The notes beneath the pieces are model-generated. The model was not told where the DNA came from. It worked only from the letters and a program-made list of their open reading frames with translations, and did not search any database. 46,618 nt of DNA from Prevotella sp. (GTDB taxonomy: Bacteria; Bacteroidota; Bacteroidia; Bacteroidales; Bacteroidaceae): the NCBI GenBank assembly GCA_017474925.1, contig JAFVGN010000055.1:1-46618 (forward strand), written 5' to 3'. This document shows, in pieces, positions 8,475 to 16,332 of the stretch. The translations under genes and the position numbers were made by a program. The number at the start of each line of letters is the position of its first letter. Within the stretch, counting starts at the first letter, position 1.

Positions 8475-9401
8475 TTAATTCCTGACGTTGTCCAGCGCGT
8501 TAATAATCCGTTCCAGTTGTTCCTCGTTGTCAAACTGGATGCTGATTTTACCTTTGCCTTTTGGTGAACAAGTCATCTGTACCTTGGCCTGGAAAAATTG
8601 CGTCAGACGCTCTTTCAACACGTTGAATTCTTCGGGAAGCTGAGCACTTGAGGCTATCTTACCCTTGGAAGTCTTGACGTCGTCGCCGTTCTTTAGTGCC
8701 TGTACCATTTCTTCCACCTTGCGAACGGAAAGCTGGTTGCGTTGCACCTCTTTGAACAGCTTGATTTGTTGTGAGGGACTTTCTATGGACAGTAGTGCGC
8801 GTGCATGCCCCATCTCAATCTCGTGGTTTTTCAGGGCTATCTGCACCTGGGCAGGCAGTTTCAATAGCCTGAGGTAATTGGTGACGGCAGCACGGCTCTT
8901 TCCAACACGTTCGGAAATCTTGGCTTGCGTCATTCCTGTCGTCTCTGCCAAGTGCTGGTATGCCAGTGCTATTTCTATGGCATTCAGGTCTTCGCGTTGG
9001 ATGTTCTCCACTAATGCCATTTCCATCACACCTTGGTCTTCAACGGTGACAATATAGGCAGGAACTTTAGTAAGGCCGGCCAACTGAGATGCACGCCAGC
9101 GGCGTTCGCCAGCAATAATCTGATACTTGTCTCCCTCCACCTTGCGCAAGGTGATGGGCTGAATGATTCCCAGTTCACGGATACTGTTGGCAAGGTCCTG
9201 CAGCGTCTCTGGGTCGAACTCACGGCGGGGTTGGTTGGGGTTGGGCTCTATCAGGCTGATTTCCACTTCATTCAAGTTCGAAGACCCTTCCGTTTTAACC
9301 TCGCTGTGCGTATCTATCAATGCGTCAAGGCCGCGTCCTGTACCAATGTCGTCCAGTCCGCGTCCCAAGACGTTACGGTCAAATTTCTTTTTTACAGCCA
9401 C
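8475..9401 (-). CDS. parB: Chromosome-partitioning protein ParB
   Basis: This 308-residue CTP-dependent DNA clamp loads at parS sites and recruits SMC for origin segregation. Visible features are the N-terminal ParB/sulfiredoxin-like CTPase domain (SLIEPNPNQPRREFD; GERRWRA with the conserved GERR nucleotide-binding motif), the central KorB-like helix-turn-helix (MTQAKISERVGKSRAAVTNYLRL; EMGHARALLSI) and a C-terminal dimerisation domain ending in ERIINALDNVRN. It follows parA by 47 bp. I did not find a full 16-bp parS site in the window, so the origin region may lie elsewhere or use a variant. Confidence 0.95.
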   Translation of the reverse strand: MAVKKKFDRNVLGRGLDDIGTGRGLDALIDTHSEVKTEGSSNLNEVEISLIEPNPNQPRREFDPETLQDLANSIRELGIIQPITLRKVEGDKYQIIAGERRWRASQLAGLTKVPAYIVTVEDQGVMEMALVENIQREDLNAIEIALAYQHLAETTGMTQAKISERVGKSRAAVTNYLRLLKLPAQVQIALKNHEIEMGHARALLSIESPSQQIKLFKEVQRNQLSVRKVEEMVQALKNGDDVKTSKGKIASSAQLPEEFNVLKERLTQFFQAKVQMTCSPKGKGKISIQFDNEEQLERIINALDNVRN

Positions 9402-9448
9402 TTTGTATTCTTAAAATTATGATTTGTCACTTGCGACAATGGTTGGTT

Positions 9449-10225
9449 CTAAACTTTTGAGCTCTGATTCTTTGTCATGATCTCCTTGGCCAGGGCCAGA
9501 TGATTCTTGGCTCCTGTCGAGTCTGCGTCATATAAGATGACGGGTAAACCGTGAGAGGGACTCTCGCTAAGTTTCACGTTTCGCTGGATTACCGTTTTGA
9601 ATACCAGCTCCTGGAAATGACGTTTCACTTCATCATAAATCTGATTGGCCAGGCGCAGACGGGAATCATACATGGTCAGCAGGAATCCCTCGATTTCCAG
9701 CTTCGGGTTCAGCTTCTGTTTGATAATCTTAATGGTGTTAAGCAGCTTAGAGATACCTTCCAGGGCAAAGTACTCGCATTGCACGGGGATGATGACCGAG
9801 TCTGCTGCTGTCAGCGAGTTGACTGTAATCAGACCAAGCGATGGTGAACAGTCTATCAGTATGTAGTCATAATCGTTACGAATAGGCTTCAGTATTTCAC
9901 TGATAATTTTCTCGCGGTTGTTTAAGTTTAACATTTCTATCTCTGCACCCACCAAATCGATATGGCTTGGAATAATGTCCAATCCATCAATGTCGGTTGT
10001 ATAGATGGCATCGTGCACGTCTGCCTTATTGATAATACACTCGTAAATAGAGCAGTCAACTTCCTGGATATCAACACCAAGACCACTTGACGCATTGGCC
10101 TGTGGATCAGCGTCAACAATGAGTACCGAATTCTCCAGTGTTGCCAAAGAAGCTGCCAGATTGATGGTTGTCGTAGTCTTGCCTACGCCGCCTTTCTGGT
10201 TTGCTAATGCAATAATCTTTCCCAT
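9449..10225 (-). CDS. parA: Chromosome-partitioning ATPase ParA (Soj)
   Basis: This 258-residue Walker-type ATPase partners ParB in chromosome segregation. The deviant Walker A motif is KGGVGKTT at residues 10-17; Walker A' DADPQANAS and the Walker B segment YILIDCSPSLG follow. There is no N-terminal DNA-binding extension, so it is the short chromosomal Soj type rather than a long plasmid type. It is the first gene of the run down to 2900, with a -7 box upstream, and is divergent from surE. Confidence 0.95.
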   Translation of the reverse strand: MGKIIALANQKGGVGKTTTTINLAASLATLENSVLIVDADPQANASSGLGVDIQEVDCSIYECIINKADVHDAIYTTDIDGLDIIPSHIDLVGAEIEMLNLNNREKIISEILKPIRNDYDYILIDCSPSLGLITVNSLTAADSVIIPVQCEYFALEGISKLLNTIKIIKQKLNPKLEIEGFLLTMYDSRLRLANQIYDEVKRHFQELVFKTVIQRNVKLSESPSHGLPVILYDADSTGAKNHLALAKEIMTKNQSSKV

Positions 10226-10257
10226 AATCTTTCTTGACTAATACATATATTAGGGTG

Positions 10258-10265
10258 CAAAGGTA
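10258..10265 (-). promoter_or_regulatory. -7 box (TACCTTTG) for the parAB-rel operon
   Basis: TACCTTTG on the - strand, 32 bp before the parA start. A TTTG lies 22 bp upstream rather than at the usual 19, so the -33 assignment is weak. Confidence 0.6.
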
Positions 10266-10307
10266 CTAATTTTCCTTGAGAAACTTTCAAATATCAACCT
10301 TTTTTAG

Positions 10308-10315
10308 TAAATTTG
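10308..10315 (+). promoter_or_regulatory. -7 box (TAAATTTG) for surE
   Basis: TAAATTTG matches TAnnTTTG and lies 21 bp before the ATG at 10337. It overlaps the upstream in-frame TTG, which argues that translation begins at 10337 and not earlier. Confidence 0.6.
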
Positions 10316-10336
10316 CAGCCAAAATGTGTATATTTC

Positions 10337-11104
10337 ATGAAAAAAGTGAGACCGCTCATACTGATTTCTAACGATGACGGGTATAAAGCCAAGGGCGTGA
10401 ACGAGTTGGTGAGGATGGTGCGTGACTATGCCGATGTTTTGGTGTGTGCACCTCAGGGGCCACGTAGTGGCATGTCTTGTGCTTTCTCTGCTACAATCCC
10501 TTTGACGTTAACCCATAGGCGAAAAGAACAAGGACTTGAAGTGTGGTCTTGCAACGGAACTCCTGTAGATTGCGTCAAGATGGCACTTAATGTGCTCTGC
10601 CAACGTGAACCGGATATGTTGATTGGCGGCATCAATCATGGCGACAATGCCTCGGTCAATGCCCACTATTCTGGTACGATGGGTGTTACGATAGAAGGGT
10701 GCATGAAATATATTCCCAGTGTGGCTTTCTCGCTGTGCGACCATCGTGAAGATGCCGATTTCCTGCCTCTGGAGCCCTATGTCCGTCAGATAACCCAGCG
10801 TGTCCTTGCTGAAGGATTGCCCCGTGGTGTTTGTCTGAATGTAAATTTCCCTTTGTGCGAATCATACAAAGGGGTACGTGTCTGTAGGATGGCAAGGGGC
10901 ACATGGTATAATGAAACGTCCCAATTCCATCATCCCCGTGGTTATGACTATTGGTGGATGATGGGACATTTCAAGAATGACGAACCCAATGAGGAAGATA
11001 CCGATCGCTGGGCATTGGATCATGACTATGTGGCCATAACGCCAACAACCGTTGACGTGACTGCACATCAGGCTATTGGACTGATACAAAGTTGGAATCT
11101 CTAA
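10337..11104 (+). CDS. surE: 5'-nucleotidase SurE
   Basis: This 255-residue survival-protein nucleotidase hydrolyses nucleoside monophosphates. The N-terminal LILISNDDGYKAKG holds the metal-binding Asp pair, and SGMSCAFSAT and CNGTPVDCVKMAL are conserved SurE blocks around the active site; IGGINHGDNASVNAHYSGTMG completes the fold. I use the ATG at 10337 (MKKVRPLILIS); an in-frame TTG at 10313 would place the start inside the promoter. It is followed by lpxB after 15 bp, and the two are probably co-transcribed. Confidence 0.93.
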   Translation: MKKVRPLILISNDDGYKAKGVNELVRMVRDYADVLVCAPQGPRSGMSCAFSATIPLTLTHRRKEQGLEVWSCNGTPVDCVKMALNVLCQREPDMLIGGINHGDNASVNAHYSGTMGVTIEGCMKYIPSVAFSLCDHREDADFLPLEPYVRQITQRVLAEGLPRGVCLNVNFPLCESYKGVRVCRMARGTWYNETSQFHHPRGYDYWWMMGHFKNDEPNEEDTDRWALDHDYVAITPTTVDVTAHQAIGLIQSWNL

Positions 11105-11119
11105 TTGCCATAAAAGCCT

Positions 11120-12235
11120 ATGAAGTACTATCTGATAGTAGGTGAAGCCTCGGGCGACCTCCATGCTTCTCACTTGATGCAGTCGTTGAAATATCGTGAC
11201 CCCCATGCTGAATTCCGATTCTTTGGTGGTGATTTGATGGCGGCGGTAGGAGGACAGCGTGTGAAACACTATCGCGAATTGGCATATATGGGATTCATTC
11301 CCGTACTGATTCATTTACCTACCATCCTGAAAAACATGAAGATGTGCAAAGAAGATATTGCACAGTGGAAGCCGGATGTAGTCATACTGGTTGACTATCC
11401 AGGCTTCAACCTTAACATTGCGAAGTTTGTTCACCAAAAGGCCATTTGTCCCATTTGCTACTATATTTCACCCAAGATATGGGCGTGGAAGGAGTATCGC
11501 ATCAAGAACATCAAACGCGATGTGGACTTACTGCTGTCCATCCTTCCTTTTGAAGTGGATTTCTTTACAGGCAAGCACAACTATCCTATTCACTATGTTG
11601 GTAACCCGACGGCACATGAGGTCAGGGAGTTCTTGAAGAATCAGTCTGCTGTCTTGTCTCATTCTATGCCAGTGATAGCATTGCTGGCAGGTAGCAGAAA
11701 GCAGGAAATCAAGGATAATCTTCCTGCAATGATTGAGGCGACAAGGCATCTGGCAGGCCAATACGATTTGGTGTTGGCAGGAGCTCCGTCTATTGCTCCC
11801 GAGTATTATGACCAATTCCTGAAGGGTACAAACGTGCGCTTAGTGGTCAATGAGACCTATCCTCTGCTCTCTCAGGCTACGGCAGCATTGGTGACCAGTG
11901 GTACTGCAACCTTGGAGACTTGTATGTTCCAGGTTCCACAGGTGGTGTGTTACGAAACTCCTCTTCCCAGACTGATAGGTTTTCTGAAACGCCACCTCAT
12001 CAAGGTGAAGTACGTCTCTTTGGTCAACCTGATTGCTGACCGCGAGGTGGTGACAGAACTGGTGGCAGAGACGTTTAGCGTAGAGAATATCCGACGTGAG
12101 TTGATGGCTATTTTGCCAGGTGGCAGCCGACGTCAGCCCATGCTTGACGACTACCGCGAGGTACATAGGAAATTAGGGGAGAGCCATGCTCCCGATCAGG
12201 CAGCTGATATTCTGATCAATTATTTAAATCACTAA
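11120..12235 (+). CDS. lpxB: Lipid-A-disaccharide synthase LpxB
   Basis: This GT19 inner-membrane-associated enzyme joins UDP-2,3-diacylglucosamine and lipid X into the lipid A disaccharide. The 371-residue length is typical. Signature blocks are VGEASGDLHASHLMQSL at the N-terminus, VDYPGFNLNIAKF (catalytic Asp region), YYISPKIWAWKEYRIKNIKRDVD and LLAGSRKQEI in the nucleotide-sugar-binding half, and GTATLET near the C-terminal domain. It confirms a Gram-negative, lipid A-bearing host. Placed directly after surE, as often seen in Bacteroidota. Confidence 0.95.
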   Translation: MKYYLIVGEASGDLHASHLMQSLKYRDPHAEFRFFGGDLMAAVGGQRVKHYRELAYMGFIPVLIHLPTILKNMKMCKEDIAQWKPDVVILVDYPGFNLNIAKFVHQKAICPICYYISPKIWAWKEYRIKNIKRDVDLLLSILPFEVDFFTGKHNYPIHYVGNPTAHEVREFLKNQSAVLSHSMPVIALLAGSRKQEIKDNLPAMIEATRHLAGQYDLVLAGAPSIAPEYYDQFLKGTNVRLVVNETYPLLSQATAALVTSGTATLETCMFQVPQVVCYETPLPRLIGFLKRHLIKVKYVSLVNLIADREVVTELVAETFSVENIRRELMAILPGGSRRQPMLDDYREVHRKLGESHAPDQAADILINYLNH

Positions 12236-12287
12236 ATGATCTCACATATTACTAGATATGATATGATAAACAAATAAAAATTATGCT

Positions 12288-13001
12288 ATGATGAAAAAAT
12301 TATTATCCGCCGCGTTGTTTGGACTTGTTTCCTTGACGGCACAGGCACAAGACATTCAGTTACATTATGATTTTGGCCGAAACATCTACACTGGTGAAGA
12401 GGCAAACCGACCAAAGGTTACTATCACACTCGAGCAATTCAAGGCCGACAAGTGGGGATCCTGGTACTATTTCGTGGATGTTGACTTGAGCAGTCATTTT
12501 ACGGAGAGTGCCTATACGGAGATTTCACGTGAGTTTAAATTTGGTAAGACATCGCCCTTTGCGGCCCATGTGGAATATGACGGTGGATTAAGCCGTTCAG
12601 GCAGTTTCCAACAGGCAGGACTGATTGGTGCAGCTTACAACGGACATACTGAGGATTTCTCCAAGACATGGTCTGTACAGCTGCTCTATAAGCAGTTCTT
12701 CAAGAGCTATGATAACACGCATGCTTATGCCAGTGCTCAGCTGACAGGCGTTTGGGGGCTGAATTTCTTCAATAAGAAGCTTACCTTCTCTGGATTCATT
12801 GATTTCTGGCGTGGTGAGAAGGGCAACGGACATGGTTGTCTGGTTATCCTCTCAGAACCACAGCTCTGGTATAATTTCACTGAGCACTTCAGCGTGGGTA
12901 CTGAGTGGGAATTCTCCAACAATTTTGTCTACAATTCCGACCCTGACAGCGAGAAGACGTTCTTCTGGAATCCGACGCTTGCCGTCAAGTGGAACTTCTA
13001 A
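12288..13001 (+). CDS. DUF5020 family outer-membrane beta-barrel protein
   Basis: This 237-residue secreted protein has a signal peptide ending AQAQ, followed by alternating polar/aromatic strands ending in the outer-membrane motif LAVKWNF with C-terminal phenylalanine. The opening IQLHYDFGRNIY and the repeated strands (WYYFVDVDLS, WSVQLLYKQFF, LNFFNKKLTFSGFIDFW) match DUF5020 proteins, which resemble Tsx-like nucleoside channels. A channel role is therefore inferred, not shown. Two adjacent ATGs (12288, 12291) are possible starts. A dyad after the stop probably ends transcription. Confidence 0.82.
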   Translation: MMKKLLSAALFGLVSLTAQAQDIQLHYDFGRNIYTGEEANRPKVTITLEQFKADKWGSWYYFVDVDLSSHFTESAYTEISREFKFGKTSPFAAHVEYDGGLSRSGSFQQAGLIGAAYNGHTEDFSKTWSVQLLYKQFFKSYDNTHAYASAQLTGVWGLNFFNKKLTFSGFIDFWRGEKGNGHGCLVILSEPQLWYNFTEHFSVGTEWEFSNNFVYNSDPDSEKTFFWNPTLAVKWNF

Positions 13002-13023
13002 TACGCGTCATTCAACTTTCTGG

Positions 13024-13051
13024 ACATTCGCAAGCTGATGCCTGCGAATGT
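13024..13051. terminator. Probable bidirectional terminator between convergent genes
   Basis: A 9-bp stem (ACATTCGCA at 13024-13032, TGCGAATGT at 13043-13051) lies between the DUF5020 gene (+) and the DUF4886 gene (-). The + side is followed by an imperfect T-rich tract; the - side has no T-run. Position supports a terminator more than the tail does. Confidence 0.5.
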
Positions 13052-13061
13052 TCAGTTTGTT

Positions 13062-13889
13062 TTATGGAATGTCGTATGTGAGCATTTGCTCCATGAAAAC
13101 AGCCTCGTGTGCCTCAACCTGACACAGTTTTGCTTCCTGCATGTTGATTGTTGGAGGCCAGTAGGTGTTGCCGTCTACGTTCCGTCCTGTCAGCATCTCA
13201 CACCAGGTACAGGCAGCGGTATATCGCCCTAATGTGTACGACAGATGCAGGCCGTCGCGGTTCATGGTGTCGCCCTTGCGGTAGCGCATCAGTTGGATGG
13301 CGACCCCTGTGGGTATGACTTTTGTGAAATTGGCTTTTGCAACCTCTTTTCGCCTACATTCCTGTATGGCAGCATTCATGCGTTGCTGGTCGCTGCCGTA
13401 GATTTCAAAATTGGCACTTTTGAATCCCTTGGCGTACGCCCATGTCATGTGCCACCAAATGTCCACGTTCTCGTTAGTGGCAAGCAGCTTCACCTGTCGT
13501 TTCAGCGTGGGCAGGTTCTTGTAGCTGTCAGCAATGCCTGAAAGCAGGCTGACCTGTTGCAGGGTGATAATGTCCCAGGGTTCGTCCAGGATGATACGTT
13601 GCAGCGTGACGCCTTTTTCTTCATATCTATAGCCGCCGACTATTTTCCTGTAGCCATATCTTGGACTTGCATTTTTCAAGTAGTAAAGGTGCATCTCCAA
13701 GCTGCATGCAGGAATATACGCATTGCCGATAATCAGCGAATCGCCCTGGGCGCGAGCCAGTTCATATAGATATTGTTCTACGGCATCCTCTGAGAAACTG
13801 TTGCCAATGGCCAGAACCTTGATGACCTTTGCCTTGATAGGTAGGATGGTTATCAGAGATAATAATAAAGCAACAAAGATCTTCTTCAT
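13062..13889 (-). CDS. DUF4886 SGNH-like secreted protein
   Basis: This 275-residue protein has a signal peptide (IFVALLLSLITILPIKA) and a DUF4886 domain. The KVLAIGNSFSEDAV block provides the SGNH-type serine (GNSFS), and DGLHLSYTLGRYTAA near residue 225 provides the Asp-x-x-His pair of a catalytic triad. A secreted esterase or deacetylase is thus plausible, but the substrate is unknown. It is the last gene of the minus-strand run downstream of the sigma factor, 33 bp away, so it may be co-expressed with the GH5 glucanase. Confidence 0.8.
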   Translation of the reverse strand: MKKIFVALLLSLITILPIKAKVIKVLAIGNSFSEDAVEQYLYELARAQGDSLIIGNAYIPACSLEMHLYYLKNASPRYGYRKIVGGYRYEEKGVTLQRIILDEPWDIITLQQVSLLSGIADSYKNLPTLKRQVKLLATNENVDIWWHMTWAYAKGFKSANFEIYGSDQQRMNAAIQECRRKEVAKANFTKVIPTGVAIQLMRYRKGDTMNRDGLHLSYTLGRYTAACTWCEMLTGRNVDGNTYWPPTINMQEAKLCQVEAHEAVFMEQMLTYDIP

Positions 13890-13922
13890 TTTCTTAATAC
13901 CTCCGTCTATTTCTCCTCGCGT

Positions 13923-14477
13923 TCAGTCCTTTACTGCCTTTGCCGCCTTGCGTAGCTTGCGCACGGCAGCGTCCCTGATTTGGCGCACCCTTTCCCGCTT
14001 CAGTTCCATGACTTCGCCTATTTCAGCCATCGACTGTCGTTCGTAGCCTATGCCGTAATACAGGTTGATCACCCTTTGCTCCCTTTCGTTCAGGACATCC
14101 CTGTAACGTAGCAGGTCTTCCGACAAGGTGTTCTCTTCCACAACGGCATCGGCCTTCACGGCGTCCTTGTCTTCAAGCACGTTCAACAGCGTATAGCTAT
14201 TATGGCTTCCTATGGGCAGCGACTCGTCTGTAGAGCGTACGTCTTTCGATTCCTTCAGCTGGTTGATAGCCGTCTCTATGCTACGGCGTATGTAGGGTGC
14301 GGCAAAGGTGACGAAAGGCTTCCCACGCCCTGGGTCGTATTTGTCGGCCGCTTTGGCGAGTCCGATGGCTCCCTCGCTCACCAGGTCTTCCGTACTCAGA
14401 ATGTCACTCTTGTACTGTCGGGCCAGTGTTACTACATAGCCCATGTTGTCTGTTATCAGTTTGTCGCGTTCTTTCAT
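13923..14477 (-). CDS. Short RpoD-like sigma-70 family RNA polymerase sigma factor
   Basis: This 184-residue sigma factor has region 2 (NMGYVVTLARQYKSDILSTEDLVSEGAIGLAKAADKYDPGRGKPFVTFAAPYIRR spans 2.1-2.4) and region 4 (LNEREQRVINLYYGIGYERQSMAEIGEVMELKRERVRQIRDAAVRKLR, with the helix-turn-helix). Region 1 and most of region 3 are missing: a roughly 40-residue linker takes their place. Region 4 is RpoD-like rather than ECF-like. The start codon overlaps the stop of the GH5 gene (ATGA at 14474-14477), implying translational coupling. No anti-sigma gene is adjacent. The promoters it recognises cannot be deduced here. Confidence 0.9.
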   Translation of the reverse strand: MKERDKLITDNMGYVVTLARQYKSDILSTEDLVSEGAIGLAKAADKYDPGRGKPFVTFAAPYIRRSIETAINQLKESKDVRSTDESLPIGSHNSYTLLNVLEDKDAVKADAVVEENTLSEDLLRYRDVLNEREQRVINLYYGIGYERQSMAEIGEVMELKRERVRQIRDAAVRKLRKAAKAVKD

Positions 14478-15427
14478 CGGTTGTATTTCTTTAAGAGGTT
14501 CTTGACTAAATGACCGTATTCCTTGATGACGTCGTCAGGCCAGGGACCAGTAGCTGTGGCACGTGGCAACAGCATGGAGCAGCTCTCGTTCTTGTCGCTG
14601 ATGCTCCAGCATATCCAGCTGATGCCCAGTCGCTCGCACATCTCGATCCATTCCTCTTCGCTGACGGGGTCTATCTTTCCGTCGCCCGATGCCTCGGTGG
14701 CACCACTCTCAGAGATGAACACGGGAATGCCTTTTCTGACAGCATCTTCTGTGCGCTGTCGCAGGTATTCGCCATGGGTGGCTGCATAGAAGTGGACGGT
14801 GTACATGATGTTGTCGAAACCCTGCAATGGACTCTCTGCCACCAGATGAATGTCCTGATCCCAGTGGGGACAGCCCACGAGTATGATGTTGTCATCGTCA
14901 TACTTGCGGATCTCGCCAATCACCTCTGTGGCATATTTCTTCAAGTCGGTCCAGCTGTCTTCCACGGGTTCATTGAAGATCTCATAAATGATATGCGGGT
15001 ATTTCCCGTACTTCTTGGCCATCTCGCCAAAGAATTGCTTGGCCTCGTTGGTCTTGAGGATATGGGAGTGCCAGTCTATGATGACGTAGACATTCTGCTT
15101 GATGGCCGATTCAATGACTGGGGTCATGCATTGCATGGCGAACTTGGGGTTCTCCAGATAGTTGTCCTCAATCATGATGCCCATGGCGGCACGTACCACC
15201 GTGGCGTTCCAGTCCTGTTTCAGCGTCTGTACTACTTTCTTGTTGTAGAAACGCGGCCATAGGTTGTGCCAGCCCAGGCTGACACCACGCAGGATGACAG
15301 GCTGGCCCTGCTGGTCACACAGCTGGACACCCTTTACTTGCAATTGTCCCCATTTCTTTACAGGGGCTTGTGCCTGTAGCCCTAAGGCAAACAGGCAGAG
15401 AATCATCGTCAACAGCTTTTTCTTCAT
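14474..15427 (-). CDS. Secreted GH5 endoglucanase (cellulase)
   Basis: This 317-residue secreted glycoside hydrolase family 5 enzyme has a signal peptide ending LQAQ. The catalytic residues are visible: acid/base E153 in IYEIFNEP and nucleophile E240 in VFISESG. Other family blocks are VILRGVSLGWHNLW, VYVIIDWHSH, and the HFYAATHGEYLR loop after the core histidine-tyrosine. This pattern fits GH5_2-type beta-1,4-endoglucanases; exact specificity (cellulose, mixed-linkage glucan) is inference. There is no carbohydrate-binding module. It sits after cdsA and overlaps the sigma-factor gene by 4 bp. Confidence 0.9.
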   Translation of the reverse strand: MKKKLLTMILCLFALGLQAQAPVKKWGQLQVKGVQLCDQQGQPVILRGVSLGWHNLWPRFYNKKVVQTLKQDWNATVVRAAMGIMIEDNYLENPKFAMQCMTPVIESAIKQNVYVIIDWHSHILKTNEAKQFFGEMAKKYGKYPHIIYEIFNEPVEDSWTDLKKYATEVIGEIRKYDDDNIILVGCPHWDQDIHLVAESPLQGFDNIMYTVHFYAATHGEYLRQRTEDAVRKGIPVFISESGATEASGDGKIDPVSEEEWIEMCERLGISWICWSISDKNESCSMLLPRATATGPWPDDVIKEYGHLVKNLLKKYNR

Positions 15428-15460
15428 GTCACCAATACCTTATTTGTTATACCTAATTTT

Positions 15461-16309
15461 TTAGAACATCGACAGGGTGTACAGGTACACCACAGCGGCG
15501 GGTATCGCCAGCAGCGACGAGTCGAAGCGATCCAGCATGCCGCCGTGTCCAGGCAGAATGTTGCCGCTGTCCTTGATGTCCAGCGTACGCTTGAAGAGAC
15601 TCTCTACCAGGTCGCCCCAGGTCCCAAAGACTACCACGACGAGTCCCAGTCCCAGCCATTCGGGAGTGGTCAGCATCGTTCCGTCCAGGAAGTACGATAT
15701 GGCGTAGGCTGCGGCCAGCACAAAGACTGCCCCGCCTATGCTGCCTTCCCACGACTTTCCTGGCGAGATGCGCGGAAACAGCTTGTGGCGTCCCAAGAGC
15801 GATCCAACGCAGTATGCTCCCGTGTCGTTGACCCAGAGGAATACGAAAACCGACAGGGGCAGCAGGGAGTTAAACCTAACTTGTCCGTTGGGCGTCGCCG
15901 TGAAGGCCAGCACGTTGAGCAGCGAGAAGGGTAGGGCGATATACATCTGCGACAGCATTGTGTACGCCCAGTTGTTGATGGGGTTCTTTTGTTTCAAGTA
16001 CAGTTCGGCCACCAGCAGATAGATGATGGTGACCAGGTAGGGGATGAACACTACCGACTTGGCCGCTCCGCCATAGAGGTCGCTACAGAAGTAGGTCATG
16101 GCAAAGAAGAAATAGATAGCGGCAACGGTACAGATGAAGCGGTTTATCGTCACCTCGGGACGCTCGTTGACAAGTCCGGTAAACTCCCAGACTGTCAGTC
16201 CCGTCACTATACTGAACAGCAGCACCATGGCCTCAGGCCGCAAGAACGACGCAACGACGGCGCCTACGAATATGATGCCTGTTATCGTCCTGACTATTAA
16301 GTTCTTCAT
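15461..16309 (-). CDS. cdsA: Phosphatidate cytidylyltransferase CdsA
   Basis: This 282-residue integral membrane enzyme makes CDP-diacylglycerol from phosphatidate and CTP for phospholipid synthesis. About eight hydrophobic segments are visible. Its C-terminal signature runs from SLFKRTLDIKDSG to LPGHGGMLDRFDS, with the conserved K-D and D-R-x-D acidic residues; ISPGKSWEGSIGG precedes it. It lies 23 bp after ftsH in the rsfS-ftsH-cdsA arrangement common in Bacteroidota. Confidence 0.94.
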   Translation of the reverse strand: MKNLIVRTITGIIFVGAVVASFLRPEAMVLLFSIVTGLTVWEFTGLVNERPEVTINRFICTVAAIYFFFAMTYFCSDLYGGAAKSVVFIPYLVTIIYLLVAELYLKQKNPINNWAYTMLSQMYIALPFSLLNVLAFTATPNGQVRFNSLLPLSVFVFLWVNDTGAYCVGSLLGRHKLFPRISPGKSWEGSIGGAVFVLAAAYAISYFLDGTMLTTPEWLGLGLVVVVFGTWGDLVESLFKRTLDIKDSGNILPGHGGMLDRFDSSLLAIPAAVVYLYTLSMF

Positions 16310-16332
16310 AAATCTATAGCTGTAGCATATTA

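Noticed and set aside
9569-9584. Partial parS-like sequence (GTTTCACGTTTCGCT) inside parA
   Set aside because: Only the left half matches the TGTTTCACGTGAAACA consensus; the right half is not complementary.
13923-14477. ECF sigma factor
   Set aside because: Region 4 is RpoD-like (RERVRQIRDAAVRKLR) and no anti-sigma gene is adjacent.
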